From the NCBI RefSeq assembly GCF_000717995.1, contig NZ_JODM01000015.1:65936-129935 (forward strand): a stretch of 64,000 nt of DNA, read 5' to 3'. Under the pieces are notes generated by a model. It was not told the DNA's origin and did no database searches. It saw nothing but the letters and a program-made list of their open reading frames with translations. This DNA is from Streptomyces violaceorubidus. Lineage in GTDB: Bacteria > Actinomycetota > Actinomycetes > Streptomycetales > Streptomycetaceae. The position numbers were made by a program, and so were the translations under genes. Shown here in pieces: positions 41,529-49,476 of the stretch (its first letter is position 1; each line of letters begins with the position of its first letter).

Positions 41529-42349
41529 CCGCACCGCCGCTGACCTGGCTGTACGCCCCCGGGGACCGGCCCCGGGTGGTGGCCAAGGCGCTGGCCGCCG
41601 GTGCCGACATCGTGGTGGTCGACCTGGAGGACGCGGTCGCCGCCGACCGCAAGGAGTACGCCCGCGACGCCACCGCCGAGCTGCTCCGCGAGCCGCAGCC
41701 GGTGCCGGTGCACGTCCGCGTCAACGCCCTGGACGGTCCGCTCGCCGCCGGCGACCTGGCGGCGCTGGCCGCGCTGCCGGGTCTGTCCGGGCTGCGGCTG
41801 CCCAAGGTCACGTCGCCGCAGCAGGTCACCGGCGTCGCCGCGGCCACCGGGGGGCCGCCGCTGTACGCCCTGCTGGAGACGGCCCTGGGGGTGGAGCGGG
41901 CGTACCGGATCGCCGCCGCGCACCCTGCGCTGCGCGGGATCGCCCTCGGTGAGGCGGACCTGAGAGCCGACCTGGGCGTGCGGGGGGACACCGGCCTGGA
42001 CTGGTCGCGCTCGCGCGTGGTGGTGGCCGCGCGGGCGGCGGGGCTCGCTCCGCCGTCGCAGACGGTGCATCCGGACACCCGGGACCTGGAGGGGCTGGCG
42101 GCGTCCTGCGCCCACGGCCGCGCCCTCGGGTTCCTGGGGCGGGCCGCGATCCACCCGCGCCAGCTGCCGATCATCGAGCGGGCGTACCTGCCCACCGAGC
42201 GGGAGCTGGAGGAGGCGGAGACGATCGTCAAGGCGGCCACGGTCCAGCCGGGCGCGCAGGCGCTTCCCGACGGCCGGTTCATCGACGCGGCGGTGGTGGC
42301 GACGGCCCGGCGCACCCTGTCGCTGGCCCGGCGGCCGACCCTGTCCTGA
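41525..42349 (+). CDS. CitE/HpcH-HpaI-type C-C lyase
   Basis: A 274-aa TIM-barrel lyase of the citrate-lyase-beta-like (CitE) family, whose members split or form malyl-, citramalyl- or related 3-hydroxyacyl-CoA esters. Diagnostic pieces are YAPGDRPRVVAKALAAGAD, VVDLEDAVAADRKEYAR, the catalytic Glu/Asp segment LLETALGVERAYRIA and LGEADLRADLG. The ATG overlaps the CoA-transferase stop (ATGA). A CoA transferase followed by a CitE-like lyase is the usual pair for handling C4-C6 acids, as in itaconate or citramalate metabolism. Confidence 0.9.
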   Translation: MTAPPLTWLYAPGDRPRVVAKALAAGADIVVVDLEDAVAADRKEYARDATAELLREPQPVPVHVRVNALDGPLAAGDLAALAALPGLSGLRLPKVTSPQQVTGVAAATGGPPLYALLETALGVERAYRIAAAHPALRGIALGEADLRADLGVRGDTGLDWSRSRVVVAARAAGLAPPSQTVHPDTRDLEGLAASCAHGRALGFLGRAAIHPRQLPIIERAYLPTERELEEAETIVKAATVQPGAQALPDGRFIDAAVVATARRTLSLARRPTLS

Positions 42350-42364
42350 GACCGGCCCGGCATA

Positions 42365-42402
42365 CGCCGAGGGCGCCCGGGCGGTCCCGGGCGCCCTCGG
42401 CG
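42365..42402. terminator. Strong bidirectional terminator
   Basis: A perfect 17-bp stem: CGCCGAGGGCGCCCGGG (42365-42381), loop CGGT, CCCGGGCGCCCTCGGCG (42386-42402). It closes the six-gene operon and lies 22 bases from the lgt stop on the other strand. Confidence 0.9.
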
Positions 42403-42423
42403 GCGTACTGGCGGCGGGCGGGG

Positions 42424-43527
42424 TCAGCCCTTCTTCGCGGAGTCGGCGCCGTCCTTCACGGCCTCGGCGTCCTTCGCGTCCGGCCTGTCCGCCGGGTCGT
42501 GCGGGTCCTCGGTGGTCCCGGTCGCCTCGGTGGTGGCGGCGGCCTTGGTGGTCCCGGAGGCCTTGGTGAGGTCGGGGGCATCGCTCTTGCGCACGGGGTC
42601 CGCGGCGTTCGCGGGGTCCCCGTCGTCGGTTCCGGCTTCCGCGCCGACGGCCTCCGCGTCCTCCTTCGCTTCCTTCTCCCCTTCGGGCGCGGCGTCACCG
42701 GCGGCGGTCTCCGCACCCGGTTCCACCACGGCCTCGCGGCCCGGCCGCTTGCGCGCCGACAGCACGATGTACAGCACGGCGAGCAGGAACACGACGAGCG
42801 CGGTCCAGTTGTTCAGGCGCAGGCCGAGGATGTGGTGGGCGTCGTCGACGCGCAGGTACTCGATCCAGAACCGGCCCGCGCAGTACGCCGCCACGTACAG
42901 GGCGAAGGCCCGTCCGTGGCCCAGCGTGAAGCGGCGGTCGGCCCAGATGACGAGCAGCGCGACACCGATGCACCACAGCGACTCGTAGAGGAAGGTCGGG
43001 TGGTACGTGCCCGGCACCCGTCCGTCGGCCGTCGAGGTGATCTCCACGGCCCACGGCAGGTCGGTCGCCTTGCCGTACAGCTCCTGGTTGAACCAGTTGC
43101 CCCAGCGGCCGATGGCCTGCGCGAGGGCGATGCCGGGGGCGACGGCGTCGGCGTACGCGGGCATCGGGACGCCCCGGCGCCGGGCACCGATCCAGGCGCC
43201 CACCGCGCCGAAGGCGATCGCGCCCCAGATGCCGAGTCCGCCCTCCCAGATCTTGAAGGCGTCGACCCAGTCACGGCCCTCGCTGAAGTACAGCTGGTAG
43301 TCCGTGATCACGTGGTAGAGGCGTCCGCCGATCAGGCCGAAGGGAACGGCCCAGACCGCGATGTCGGCCACCGTGCCCGGCCGCCCGCCCCGGGCGATCC
43401 AGCGCCTGTTGCCGAGCCAGACGGCAACGAAGACGCCGATGATGATGCAGAACGCGTAGCCGCGCAGCGGGATGGGACCGAGGTGCAGCACCCCGCGCGA
43501 CGGGCTGGGAATGAAGGCAAGTTCCAT
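42424..43527 (-). CDS. lgt: Prolipoprotein diacylglyceryl transferase
   Basis: A 367-aa membrane enzyme that attaches diacylglycerol from phosphatidylglycerol to the lipobox Cys of prolipoproteins, such as the two lipoproteins in this window. It has seven membrane segments, the Lgt signature IGRWGNWFNQELYG and the GGRLYHVITD His motif. The last roughly 100 residues are a low-complexity cytoplasmic tail rich in Ala, Thr, Glu and Asp, a common addition in Streptomyces but far longer than in E. coli. It precedes nothing in the same direction up to the terminator. Confidence 0.95.
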   Translation of the reverse strand: MELAFIPSPSRGVLHLGPIPLRGYAFCIIIGVFVAVWLGNRRWIARGGRPGTVADIAVWAVPFGLIGGRLYHVITDYQLYFSEGRDWVDAFKIWEGGLGIWGAIAFGAVGAWIGARRRGVPMPAYADAVAPGIALAQAIGRWGNWFNQELYGKATDLPWAVEITSTADGRVPGTYHPTFLYESLWCIGVALLVIWADRRFTLGHGRAFALYVAAYCAGRFWIEYLRVDDAHHILGLRLNNWTALVVFLLAVLYIVLSARKRPGREAVVEPGAETAAGDAAPEGEKEAKEDAEAVGAEAGTDDGDPANAADPVRKSDAPDLTKASGTTKAAATTEATGTTEDPHDPADRPDAKDAEAVKDGADSAKKG

Positions 43528-43603
43528 GGCAGGGTCGACGCTACCGTGTCGGACGGGGGGCGCGGCGGGCAGCCCGGCTACGGGTCCGTAACGAGCGGGC
43601 GCG

Positions 43604-44377
43604 CTACTTGTTGGCCTCCTCCACCATCTGCTTCAGCTTGGCCGGGGTCATGGAGCGGTCCTGGTAGATGTTCTTTCCGTCCAGGAGCACGGTCGGGGTG
43701 CCGCTGAAGCCGCCGTTCTGGAAGGCCTTGTTGGACTTCTCCACCCAGCTGTTGTGCTTGCCGTTCTTCACGCACTCCTGGAACAGGGTGGTGTCGAGGC
43801 CGTCGACCTTGCCGGCCAGGTCGAGGAGCTTGTTCTCGTCGGCGAAGGCGTCGTCGGTCTCCGGCGGCTGGTTGTCGTACAGCACGTCGTGGTACGGGGG
43901 GAACTTTCCGGCGTCCTGGGCGCAGGCCGCGGCGTTGGCCGCCTTGCGCGAGCCGGTGCCGCCCATGTTGCCGTCGATGATGGTCGCGAGGTGGTACTCG
44001 ACCTTGAGCTGCCCGGCGCCGGTCAGCTCGTGGATGGTGTCGCGGTACGCCAGCTCGAAGGCCTTGCAGGCCGGGCAGCGGAAGTCCTCCCAGACGGTGA
44101 GCGTCGACTTGGCGCTCTCCTTGCCGACGGGGATCGCGAGTCCGTCCTTGCCCTGCGCCCCGGAGGGTGCCACGACCGGACCCGCCGACTCGCTGCCGTC
44201 GTCCTTGCCCGCGTTCGCCGCGACCACGCCGATCACCGCGGCCAGTCCCAGCACGCAGACCACGCTCGCGCCGACGATCAGCGCACGGCGGCGCTTGTCC
44301 CTGGACTTCTGCTTCTCGCGCTCGGCCGCCAGCTTCTCGCGGGCGCCGCGCTTTCCCTGTCGGTTCTTCTCGCTCAC
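43604..44377 (-). CDS. Membrane-anchored DsbA-like thioredoxin-fold protein
   Basis: A 257-aa extracytoplasmic oxidoreductase. A highly charged cytoplasmic N-terminus (about 1-33) leads to one membrane segment (ALIVGASVVCVLGLAAVIGVVAA) and a DsbA-like domain with the redox motif CPAC in WEDFRCPACKAFELAY and the cis-Pro loop GFSGTPTVLLDG. Two more cysteines (AAACAQ, ECVKNG) are present. Probably oxidises or isomerises disulfides in exported proteins. The GTG at 44377 is preferred because the family starts with VSEKNR-type sequence; the ribosome site is weak. Confidence 0.88.
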   Translation of the reverse strand: MSEKNRQGKRGAREKLAAEREKQKSRDKRRRALIVGASVVCVLGLAAVIGVVAANAGKDDGSESAGPVVAPSGAQGKDGLAIPVGKESAKSTLTVWEDFRCPACKAFELAYRDTIHELTGAGQLKVEYHLATIIDGNMGGTGSRKAANAAACAQDAGKFPPYHDVLYDNQPPETDDAFADENKLLDLAGKVDGLDTTLFQECVKNGKHNSWVEKSNKAFQNGGFSGTPTVLLDGKNIYQDRSMTPAKLKQMVEEANK

Positions 44378-44391
44378 ACCCCGCAGAACGA

Positions 44392-44420
44392 ACCGGGGAG
44401 GCGCAACGCGCCTCCCCGGT
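44392..44420 (-). terminator. Terminator of the trpC-trpM-trpB-trpA unit
   Basis: ACCGGGGAGGCGC (44392-44404), 3-base loop, GCGCCTCCCCGGT (44408-44420): a perfect 13-bp stem 57 bases past the trpA stop and just before the DsbA-like gene start. Confidence 0.85.
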
Positions 44421-44477
44421 CCCAGGTCCACCCGTACGAGGGACCTCCGTCCGTGCCCGTCCGTCACGGGCCCGGCG

Positions 44478-45293
44478 TCACGCCTGTCCGCGCACGCCCT
44501 TCGCCAGGTCGGCGGCGAGCGCGCGCACGCCCTCCAGACCGGCCGCGTCGTCGGGCGCGTCCAGCATGCGCTTGACGAACGCCGAGCCGACGATCACGCC
44601 GTCGGCGAACCGGGCGACCTCGGCGGCCTGGCCGGCGTTGGAGACGCCGAGGCCGACGCAGACCGGGATGTCCGTGGTGGCGCGGGTGCGCCGTACCAAG
44701 TCCTCGGCCTGCGCCCCGACCGACTCGCGGGTGCCGGTGACGCCCATGAGGGAGGCGGCGTAGACGAAGCCGCTGCCGACCGCGGTGATCTCGGCGAGCC
44801 GCGCGTCCTTGCTGCTGGGCGCGACCACGAAGACCGTGGCGAGCCCGTGCTTGTCGGCGTGCTCCCGCCACAGCGCCGACTCCTGGACCGGCAGGTCGGG
44901 CAGGATGCACCCGGCGCCGCCCGCCTCGGCCAGCTCGGCGGTGAAGCGCTCCACGCCGTAGCGGTCGATCGGGTTCCAGTACGTCATGACGAGGATCGGC
45001 TTGCCGGTGGCCTCGTGCGCCTCGCGGACCGTGCGCATCACGTCGGCGATCCTCACGCCGCCGCGCAGGGCGATGTCGTCGGCGGTCTGGATCACCGGGC
45101 CGTCGAGCACCGGGTCACTGTGCGGCAGGCCCACCTCGACGACGTCGGCGCCGCCGTCGAGCGCGGCCTTGACCGCCTCGACGCCGCCCTCGACGGTCGG
45201 GAACCCGGCCGGCAGGTAGGCGATCAGGGCGGCGCGGCCCTCGGACCTGGCGGCCGCGAGGGTCTCGCTCAGCAGCTGTACGTTCCCGCTCAC
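44478..45293 (-). CDS. trpA: Tryptophan synthase alpha subunit
   Basis: A 271-aa TIM barrel that splits indole-3-glycerol phosphate to indole, which is tunnelled to TrpB. The catalytic Glu is in [20 protein letters not shown], the Asp in [12 protein letters not shown], and the phosphate loop is [13 protein letters not shown]. It starts at GTG 45293, overlapping the trpB stop by 4 bases, which keeps the two subunits stoichiometric. Confidence 0.97.
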   Translation of the reverse strand: MSGNVQLLSETLAAARSEGRAALIAYLPAGFPTVEGGVEAVKAALDGGADVVEVGLPHSDPVLDGPVIQTADDIALRGGVRIADVMRTVREAHEATGKPILVMTYWNPIDRYGVERFTAELAEAGGAGCILPDLPVQESALWREHADKHGLATVFVVAPSSKDARLAEITAVGSGFVYAASLMGVTGTRESVGAQAEDLVRRTRATTDIPVCVGLGVSNAGQAAEVARFADGVIVGSAFVKRMLDAPDDAAGLEGVRALAADLAKGVRGQA

Positions 45294-46573
45294 TTGGCGT
45301 CCCCCTCGATCTCCGCGGCGCCGGCCTCGTCGGCGGCGACCTCGGCGTCGGTGTCGTACAGCCCGAAGTAGCGGGCGGCGGTGTCCATGTCCTTGTCGCC
45401 GCGGCCGGACAGGTTGACCACGATCAGCCCGTCCTTGCCCAGCTCCCTGCCGACCTCCAGGGCGCCGGCCAGCGCGTGGGCGCTCTCGATGGCCGGGATG
45501 ATGCCCTCGGTGCGCGACAGCAGGCGCAGGGCCTGCATCGCGGCGTCGTCGGTGACCGCGCGGTACTCGCCGCGGCCGGAGTCCTTGAGGTAGGCGTGCT
45601 CGGGGCCGATACCGGGGTAGTCCAGGCCGGCCGAGATCGAGTAGGGCTCGGTGATCTGGCCCTCGTCGTCCTGGAGGACGTAGGACCGGGAGCCGTGCAG
45701 GATGCCGGGCTCGCCCGCGGTGAGGGTGGCCGCGTGCTCGCCGGTCTCGACGCCGTGCCCGGCGGGCTCGCAGCCGATGAGGCGGACGCCCGCGTCGGGG
45801 ATGAAGGCGTGGAAGAGGCCGATGGCGTTGGAGCCGCCGCCGACGCAGGCGATCGCGGCGTCGGGCAGGCGTCCGGCCTGCTCCAGGAGCTGGCGGCGGG
45901 CCTCGACGCCGATGACGCGGTGGAAGTCGCGGACCATCGCCGGGAAGGGGTGGGGCCCGGCGACGGTGCCGAACAGGTAGTGGGTGCGGTCGACGTTGGC
46001 GACCCAGTCGCGGAACGCCTCGTTGATCGCGTCCTTCAGCGTGCGGCTGCCCGACTTCACGGCGATGACCTCGGCGCCGAGCATGCGCATGCGGGCCACG
46101 TTGAGCGCCTGGCGCCGGGTGTCGATCTCACCCATGTAGATGGTGCAGTCGAGGCCGAAGAGGGCGCAGGCGGTCGCCGTCGCCACGCCGTGCTGGCCGG
46201 CGCCGGTCTCGGCGATCACGCGGGTCTTGCCCATGCGCTTGGTGAGCAGGGCCTGGCCGAGCACGTTGTTGATCTTGTGCGAGCCGGTGTGGTTCAGGTC
46301 CTCGCGCTTGAGGAAGATCCTGGCTCCGCCGGCCTCGGCGGCGAAGCGGGGGACCTCGGTGAGGGACGAGGGGCGGCCGGTGTAGTGGACGAGGAGGTCG
46401 TCCAGCTCGCGGGCGAACTCGGGGTCCGACTTGGCCTTGTCGTACTCGACGGCGACCTCGTCGACCGCCGCGACGAGGGCCTCGGGGATGAACTTGCCCC
46501 CGAAGGCGCCGAAGTAGCCCTCGGCGGAGGGGACTTGCCCCTCCGGGTCGGGGATGAAGAAGTTGCTGGGCAT
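45290..46573 (-). CDS. trpB: Tryptophan synthase beta subunit
   Basis: A 427-aa PLP enzyme that condenses indole with serine. The PLP Lys lies in [18 protein letters not shown], the Glu in [19 protein letters not shown] and the phosphate-binding loop is [11 protein letters not shown]. The C-terminus has the GRGDKDM motif and a short acidic tail. The ATG at 46573 is followed by [14 protein letters not shown], a normal actinobacterial N-terminus. About 110 bases separate it from trpM. Confidence 0.97.
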   Translation of the reverse strand: MPSNFFIPDPEGQVPSAEGYFGAFGGKFIPEALVAAVDEVAVEYDKAKSDPEFARELDDLLVHYTGRPSSLTEVPRFAAEAGGARIFLKREDLNHTGSHKINNVLGQALLTKRMGKTRVIAETGAGQHGVATATACALFGLDCTIYMGEIDTRRQALNVARMRMLGAEVIAVKSGSRTLKDAINEAFRDWVANVDRTHYLFGTVAGPHPFPAMVRDFHRVIGVEARRQLLEQAGRLPDAAIACVGGGSNAIGLFHAFIPDAGVRLIGCEPAGHGVETGEHAATLTAGEPGILHGSRSYVLQDDEGQITEPYSISAGLDYPGIGPEHAYLKDSGRGEYRAVTDDAAMQALRLLSRTEGIIPAIESAHALAGALEVGRELGKDGLIVVNLSGRGDKDMDTAARYFGLYDTDAEVAADEAGAAEIEGDAK

Positions 46574-46685
46574 GCGGGTACCTCACGGTGAGTGTCCGAT
46601 GTGACTGATCGCCGTGGGGCGGGGACCCGTCCGTCGGCCGCGAGCCGGGTGTGGTTGCTCGCGCCCGCGCGACAAAGTCGCGCGC

Positions 46686-46880
46686 TCAGGACGGCCCCGC
46701 GCCCCTTACGGGGCGCTCGAGCCATCGCATGCCGTTGACCTGGCCCGGTTCGTCTCCGATGACGTACCGCACCCGGCGGCCGTGCACCCGGCGCGCGGGC
46801 GCGCGGCAGCCTCGGGGCCGGCAGCCGCGCGCGAGGCGGGCGTACGGGTCCCGGGGGGCCGGGTGGAGTGCGGGTGTCAT
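46686..46880 (-). CDS. trpM: TrpM, small basic regulator in the trp cluster
   Basis: A 64-aa arginine- and proline-rich protein between trpC and trpB. Its position and size match TrpM (also called trpX) of S. coelicolor, reported to modulate tryptophan synthesis and differentiation. The sequence has a Cys pair (RGCRPRGCRAPARR) and a C-terminal VIGDEPGQVNGMRWLERP segment that looks folded. The ATG at 46880 has no ribosome site; a TAGGCT hexamer ends 7 bases upstream, within the gap after trpC, so it may have its own leaderless message as well as operon read-through. Confidence 0.75.
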   Translation of the reverse strand: MTPALHPAPRDPYARLARGCRPRGCRAPARRVHGRRVRYVIGDEPGQVNGMRWLERPVRGAGPS

Positions 46881-46887
46881 CGGGGTC

Positions 46888-46893
46888 AGCCTA
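46888..46893 (-). promoter_or_regulatory. trpM: -10-like TAGGCT before trpM
   Basis: On the minus strand TAGGCT is followed by GACCCCG and the trpM ATG. No -35 is recognisable inside the end of trpC. Confidence 0.4.
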
Positions 46894-46901
46894 CCGGCGG
46901 G

Positions 46902-47711
46902 TCAGCCCCGGCCGTGGCGGAGTGCGGGGTGCTCGCCCGCGGCCACCAGGTCGGAGACGGCCGTCTTCGGGTCGCGGCCGGTGACCAGGGACTCGCCGAC
47001 CAGGACGGCGTCGGCGCCCTCGTTGGCGTAGGCGATCAGGTCGTGCGGGCCGCGGACGCCGGACTCGGCGACCTTGACGATGTGCGCGGGGATCTCCGGG
47101 GCGACCCGTTCGAACGTGCCCCGGTCGACCTCGAGCGTCTTCAGGTTGCGCGCGTTGACGCCGATGACCTTGGCGCCCGCGTCCACCGCGCGCTCGACCT
47201 CGTCCTCGTCGTGCACCTCGACCAGCGGGGTGAGTCCGATGGACTCGGCGCGCTCGATCAGCGACTCCAGGGCCGGCTGTTCGAGGGCCGCGACGATCAG
47301 CAGGACGAGGTCGGCGCCGTGGGCGCGGGCCTCCCACAGCTGGTACGAGGTGACGATGAAGTCCTTGCGCAGCACCGGGATGTCCACGCGCGCGCGGACC
47401 GCGTCCAGGTCGGCCAGCGAGCCGCCGAAGCGGCGCTCCTCGGTGAGGACGGAGATGACGGCGGCGCCGCCCGCCTCGTAGTCGGCGGCGAGACCGGCCG
47501 GGTCGGCGATGGCCGCGAGCGCGCCCTTGGAGGGGCTGGAGCGCTTGACCTCGCAGATGACCTTGACGCCGTCGCCGCGCAGCGCGGACACGCCGTCCTT
47601 GGCGGGGCGGGCCTTGGCCGCGCGCTCCTTGAGCTCGTCGAGGCCGACGCGCGCCTGCCGCTCCGCGAGGTCGGCACGGACTCCGTCGATGATCTCGTCG
47701 AGCACACTCAC
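46902..47711 (-). CDS. trpC: Indole-3-glycerol phosphate synthase
   Basis: A 269-aa TIM-barrel enzyme that closes the indole ring. Conserved are [10 protein letters not shown] (catalytic Lys), [21 protein letters not shown] (catalytic Lys), [23 protein letters not shown] and the phosphate loop VLVGESLV. The GTG at 47711 is placed after AAAGGGG at the usual distance; it is followed by [15 protein letters not shown], the standard start. It heads trpC-trpM-trpB-trpA. Confidence 0.96.
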   Translation of the reverse strand: MSVLDEIIDGVRADLAERQARVGLDELKERAAKARPAKDGVSALRGDGVKVICEVKRSSPSKGALAAIADPAGLAADYEAGGAAVISVLTEERRFGGSLADLDAVRARVDIPVLRKDFIVTSYQLWEARAHGADLVLLIVAALEQPALESLIERAESIGLTPLVEVHDEDEVERAVDAGAKVIGVNARNLKTLEVDRGTFERVAPEIPAHIVKVAESGVRGPHDLIAYANEGADAVLVGESLVTGRDPKTAVSDLVAAGEHPALRHGRG

Positions 47712-47827
47712 GCGAGGGGCCCCTTTCAGACGGCAAAACCTGTGGTCACTGTGATGGTATCCGGAGCCGGGCACCGGTCCCGCATCCGGCCTTCACCGGT
47801 CCCACTACCTGGACGCCCAGCAAATGA

Positions 47828-48274
47828 TCAAGGGAGGAGCCAGCCGCCGAACGGCAGGTTCCGGACAACGGTGAAGACCAGCAGCAACGTCCCCAGCGTC
47901 CACAGGTGCGCCGGGCCGAGGTCGACGCGCACCGGACGGCCCCGGGCCGCGCGGATCACCCAGACGGTCCACAGGACGGCGAAGCCCAGGTAGGCGAGGA
48001 CGGCGGGCGCGTTGGCGTGCAGCGCGGCGGTCAGGTCGCCGTGGACGAAGGAGTGGGCGCTGCGCAGGCCGCCGCAGCCGGGGCAGTAGACGCCGGTGAA
48101 ACGCAGCAGGGGGCAGACGGGGTAGTGGCCGGGCTCGTAGGGGTCCACGCTCCCCACGTAGGCGAAGGCCCCGGCGACGGCCGCGAGCACTCCGACCGGG
48201 ACGGCCAGGCGCAGGACCGTGCCGCGGGGCCGGAGGGTGCCGGTCCGGATGGGTTTCCCGCTCTCGACGTCCAC
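47828..48274 (-). CDS. DUF2752 membrane protein
   Basis: A 148-aa protein with three or four membrane segments. The DUF2752 hallmark is a cysteine-rich re-entrant segment: CPLLRFTGVYCPGCGGLRSA followed by HSFVHGDLTAALHAN. Function unknown; in actinomycetes it is regularly found upstream of trpC, as here. It starts at GTG 48274 and ends about 115 bases before the trpC start, in the same direction. Confidence 0.87.
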   Translation of the reverse strand: MDVESGKPIRTGTLRPRGTVLRLAVPVGVLAAVAGAFAYVGSVDPYEPGHYPVCPLLRFTGVYCPGCGGLRSAHSFVHGDLTAALHANAPAVLAYLGFAVLWTVWVIRAARGRPVRVDLGPAHLWTLGTLLLVFTVVRNLPFGGWLLP

Positions 48275-48310
48275 GCCCGCATTCTGCCCCCGGCCGCCCC
48301 CGCGCGCACG

Positions 48311-48352
48311 TGAGGGGCGGTCCCCGGCACTCCTGTGCCGGTCCGCCCCTCA
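48311..48352 (-). terminator. Nested hairpin terminator
   Basis: TGAGGGGCGG (48311-48320) pairs with CCGCCCCTCA (48343-48352), and inside it CCGGCAC pairs with GTGCCGG. It lies 28 bases past the HGxxPAAW stop in the minus direction. Confidence 0.85.
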
Positions 48353-48380
48353 GGAGGTCCGTGACCGCCGTGCCCGGTGG

Positions 48381-48632
48381 TCAGCCCTTGGCGCCGGCCT
48401 GCGCGCGCTCGCCGCTGACCTGGTGCACGGAGTGGTTCTGCTTCGGCTGGCCGAGGCCCATCATCTTCATGATGTAGCCGACGACACCGCCGAGGAGCAC
48501 GACCGCCATGCCGGCCCAGAAGCCCCACGGCTGGGCGGCCACCATGAACAGGCCCGCGATGCAGAAACCGATGAAGGCGATGATGACACCGGTCCAGGCG
48601 GCCGGGGTGTGACCGTGGCTGCTGCCCGCCAT
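48381..48632 (-). CDS. HGxxPAAW-family small membrane protein
   Basis: An 83-aa protein with the family motif HGHTPAAW at residues 6-13 and two membrane segments (TGVIIAFIGFCIAGLFMVAA and FWAGMAVVLLGGVVGYIM), ending in a short charged tail. The ATG at 48632 is chosen because GAGGAGC lies 7 bases upstream; a longer in-frame start at 48659 has none. Function unknown, but the family sits in trp clusters across actinomycetes. Confidence 0.87.
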   Translation of the reverse strand: MAGSSHGHTPAAWTGVIIAFIGFCIAGLFMVAAQPWGFWAGMAVVLLGGVVGYIMKMMGLGQPKQNHSVHQVSGERAQAGAKG

Positions 48633-48751
48633 TGCTTGCTCCTCGTTGCTGTGTGCCATGTCTGAGCAGGATGCTCGCAGCCATTGTCCCGCATGGGGGC
48701 ACGCGCCGTGAGCGGGGGTGCTCCTGCGGGTGAACGCGGCCCCGGAGACGG

Positions 48752-49393
48752 TCAGGCGCTGGTGGGGTCCTCGCCGCGGTCGATGGCCTTCCACAGGTCC
48801 TCGGGGCGGTCCGGGTCGACGGTCTGCGGCCTGCGGCGCGGGCGCGGGGTGCCGTCGCGCTCGTAGCGGCCGGACATCGCGGGCCACCGGCTGCCGTAGC
48901 GCAGCGCGAGCAGTCCGGCCACCAGGAGCAGCGCGCCGCCCACGGCCGCGACGTACGGCCAGGCGGTGTGGGTGAGCGCGTCGACGGTGGCCGAGGTGTC
49001 ACCTGCCGCCTTCGCGGCCTGGTCGTCCAGGGCCGAGTTGTCAAAGGCGCCCACCAGGGCGGCGGCGATGGTGCCCGCGCCGCTGAGCGCGAGCACGGCG
49101 GCGACGGCGAAGCGGCCGGCGCGGCGGACGGCGAAGACGGCGACGAGCGAGGCGAGGCCGACTATGGCGAGCGCCGCGGGCACACCCGTGACGTCGCTGC
49201 CCTTGGCGGTCAGCGAGAACGCGCCGCCGGCCACCGTCGCGGTGCCCTGCGCCCAGTCCTGCCGGGTGGCGAGCAGGGCGACGGCGGCGCCGAGCGCGCC
49301 GCACAGCAGGGCGACGGCGAGGCTCCGGCGGCCGGCCCGGGCGGGTCCTGCGGCTGGGGTACGGGGGTGAGGAACGGCTGTCACGTACTCCAC
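48752..49393 (-). CDS. Trp-region conserved membrane protein (TIGR02234)
   Basis: A 213-aa protein with four membrane segments and an extracytoplasmic loop after the first (LATRQDWAQGTATVAG), the hallmark of the Trp-biosynthesis-associated membrane protein family. Its C-terminus ends in a charged cytoplasmic stretch with RPEDLWKAIDRGEDPT. The start is uncertain: GTG 49393 has GGTGAT immediately upstream, while GTG 49384 and 49399 are in the same frame. It follows trpE by 83 bases, in the same direction. Function unknown; co-occurrence with trpE suggests a link to tryptophan or its precursors. Confidence 0.85.
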   Translation of the reverse strand: MEYVTAVPHPRTPAAGPARAGRRSLAVALLCGALGAAVALLATRQDWAQGTATVAGGAFSLTAKGSDVTGVPAALAIVGLASLVAVFAVRRAGRFAVAAVLALSGAGTIAAALVGAFDNSALDDQAAKAAGDTSATVDALTHTAWPYVAAVGGALLLVAGLLALRYGSRWPAMSGRYERDGTPRPRRRPQTVDPDRPEDLWKAIDRGEDPTSA

Positions 49394-49476
49394 TATCACC
49401 CGAACCCCGGGCGAACCGTCACCCGGGGTTCCCCTTGGGAGCGTGAGAAGCGCCCCACCGGTCCGACCGGTCGGCC

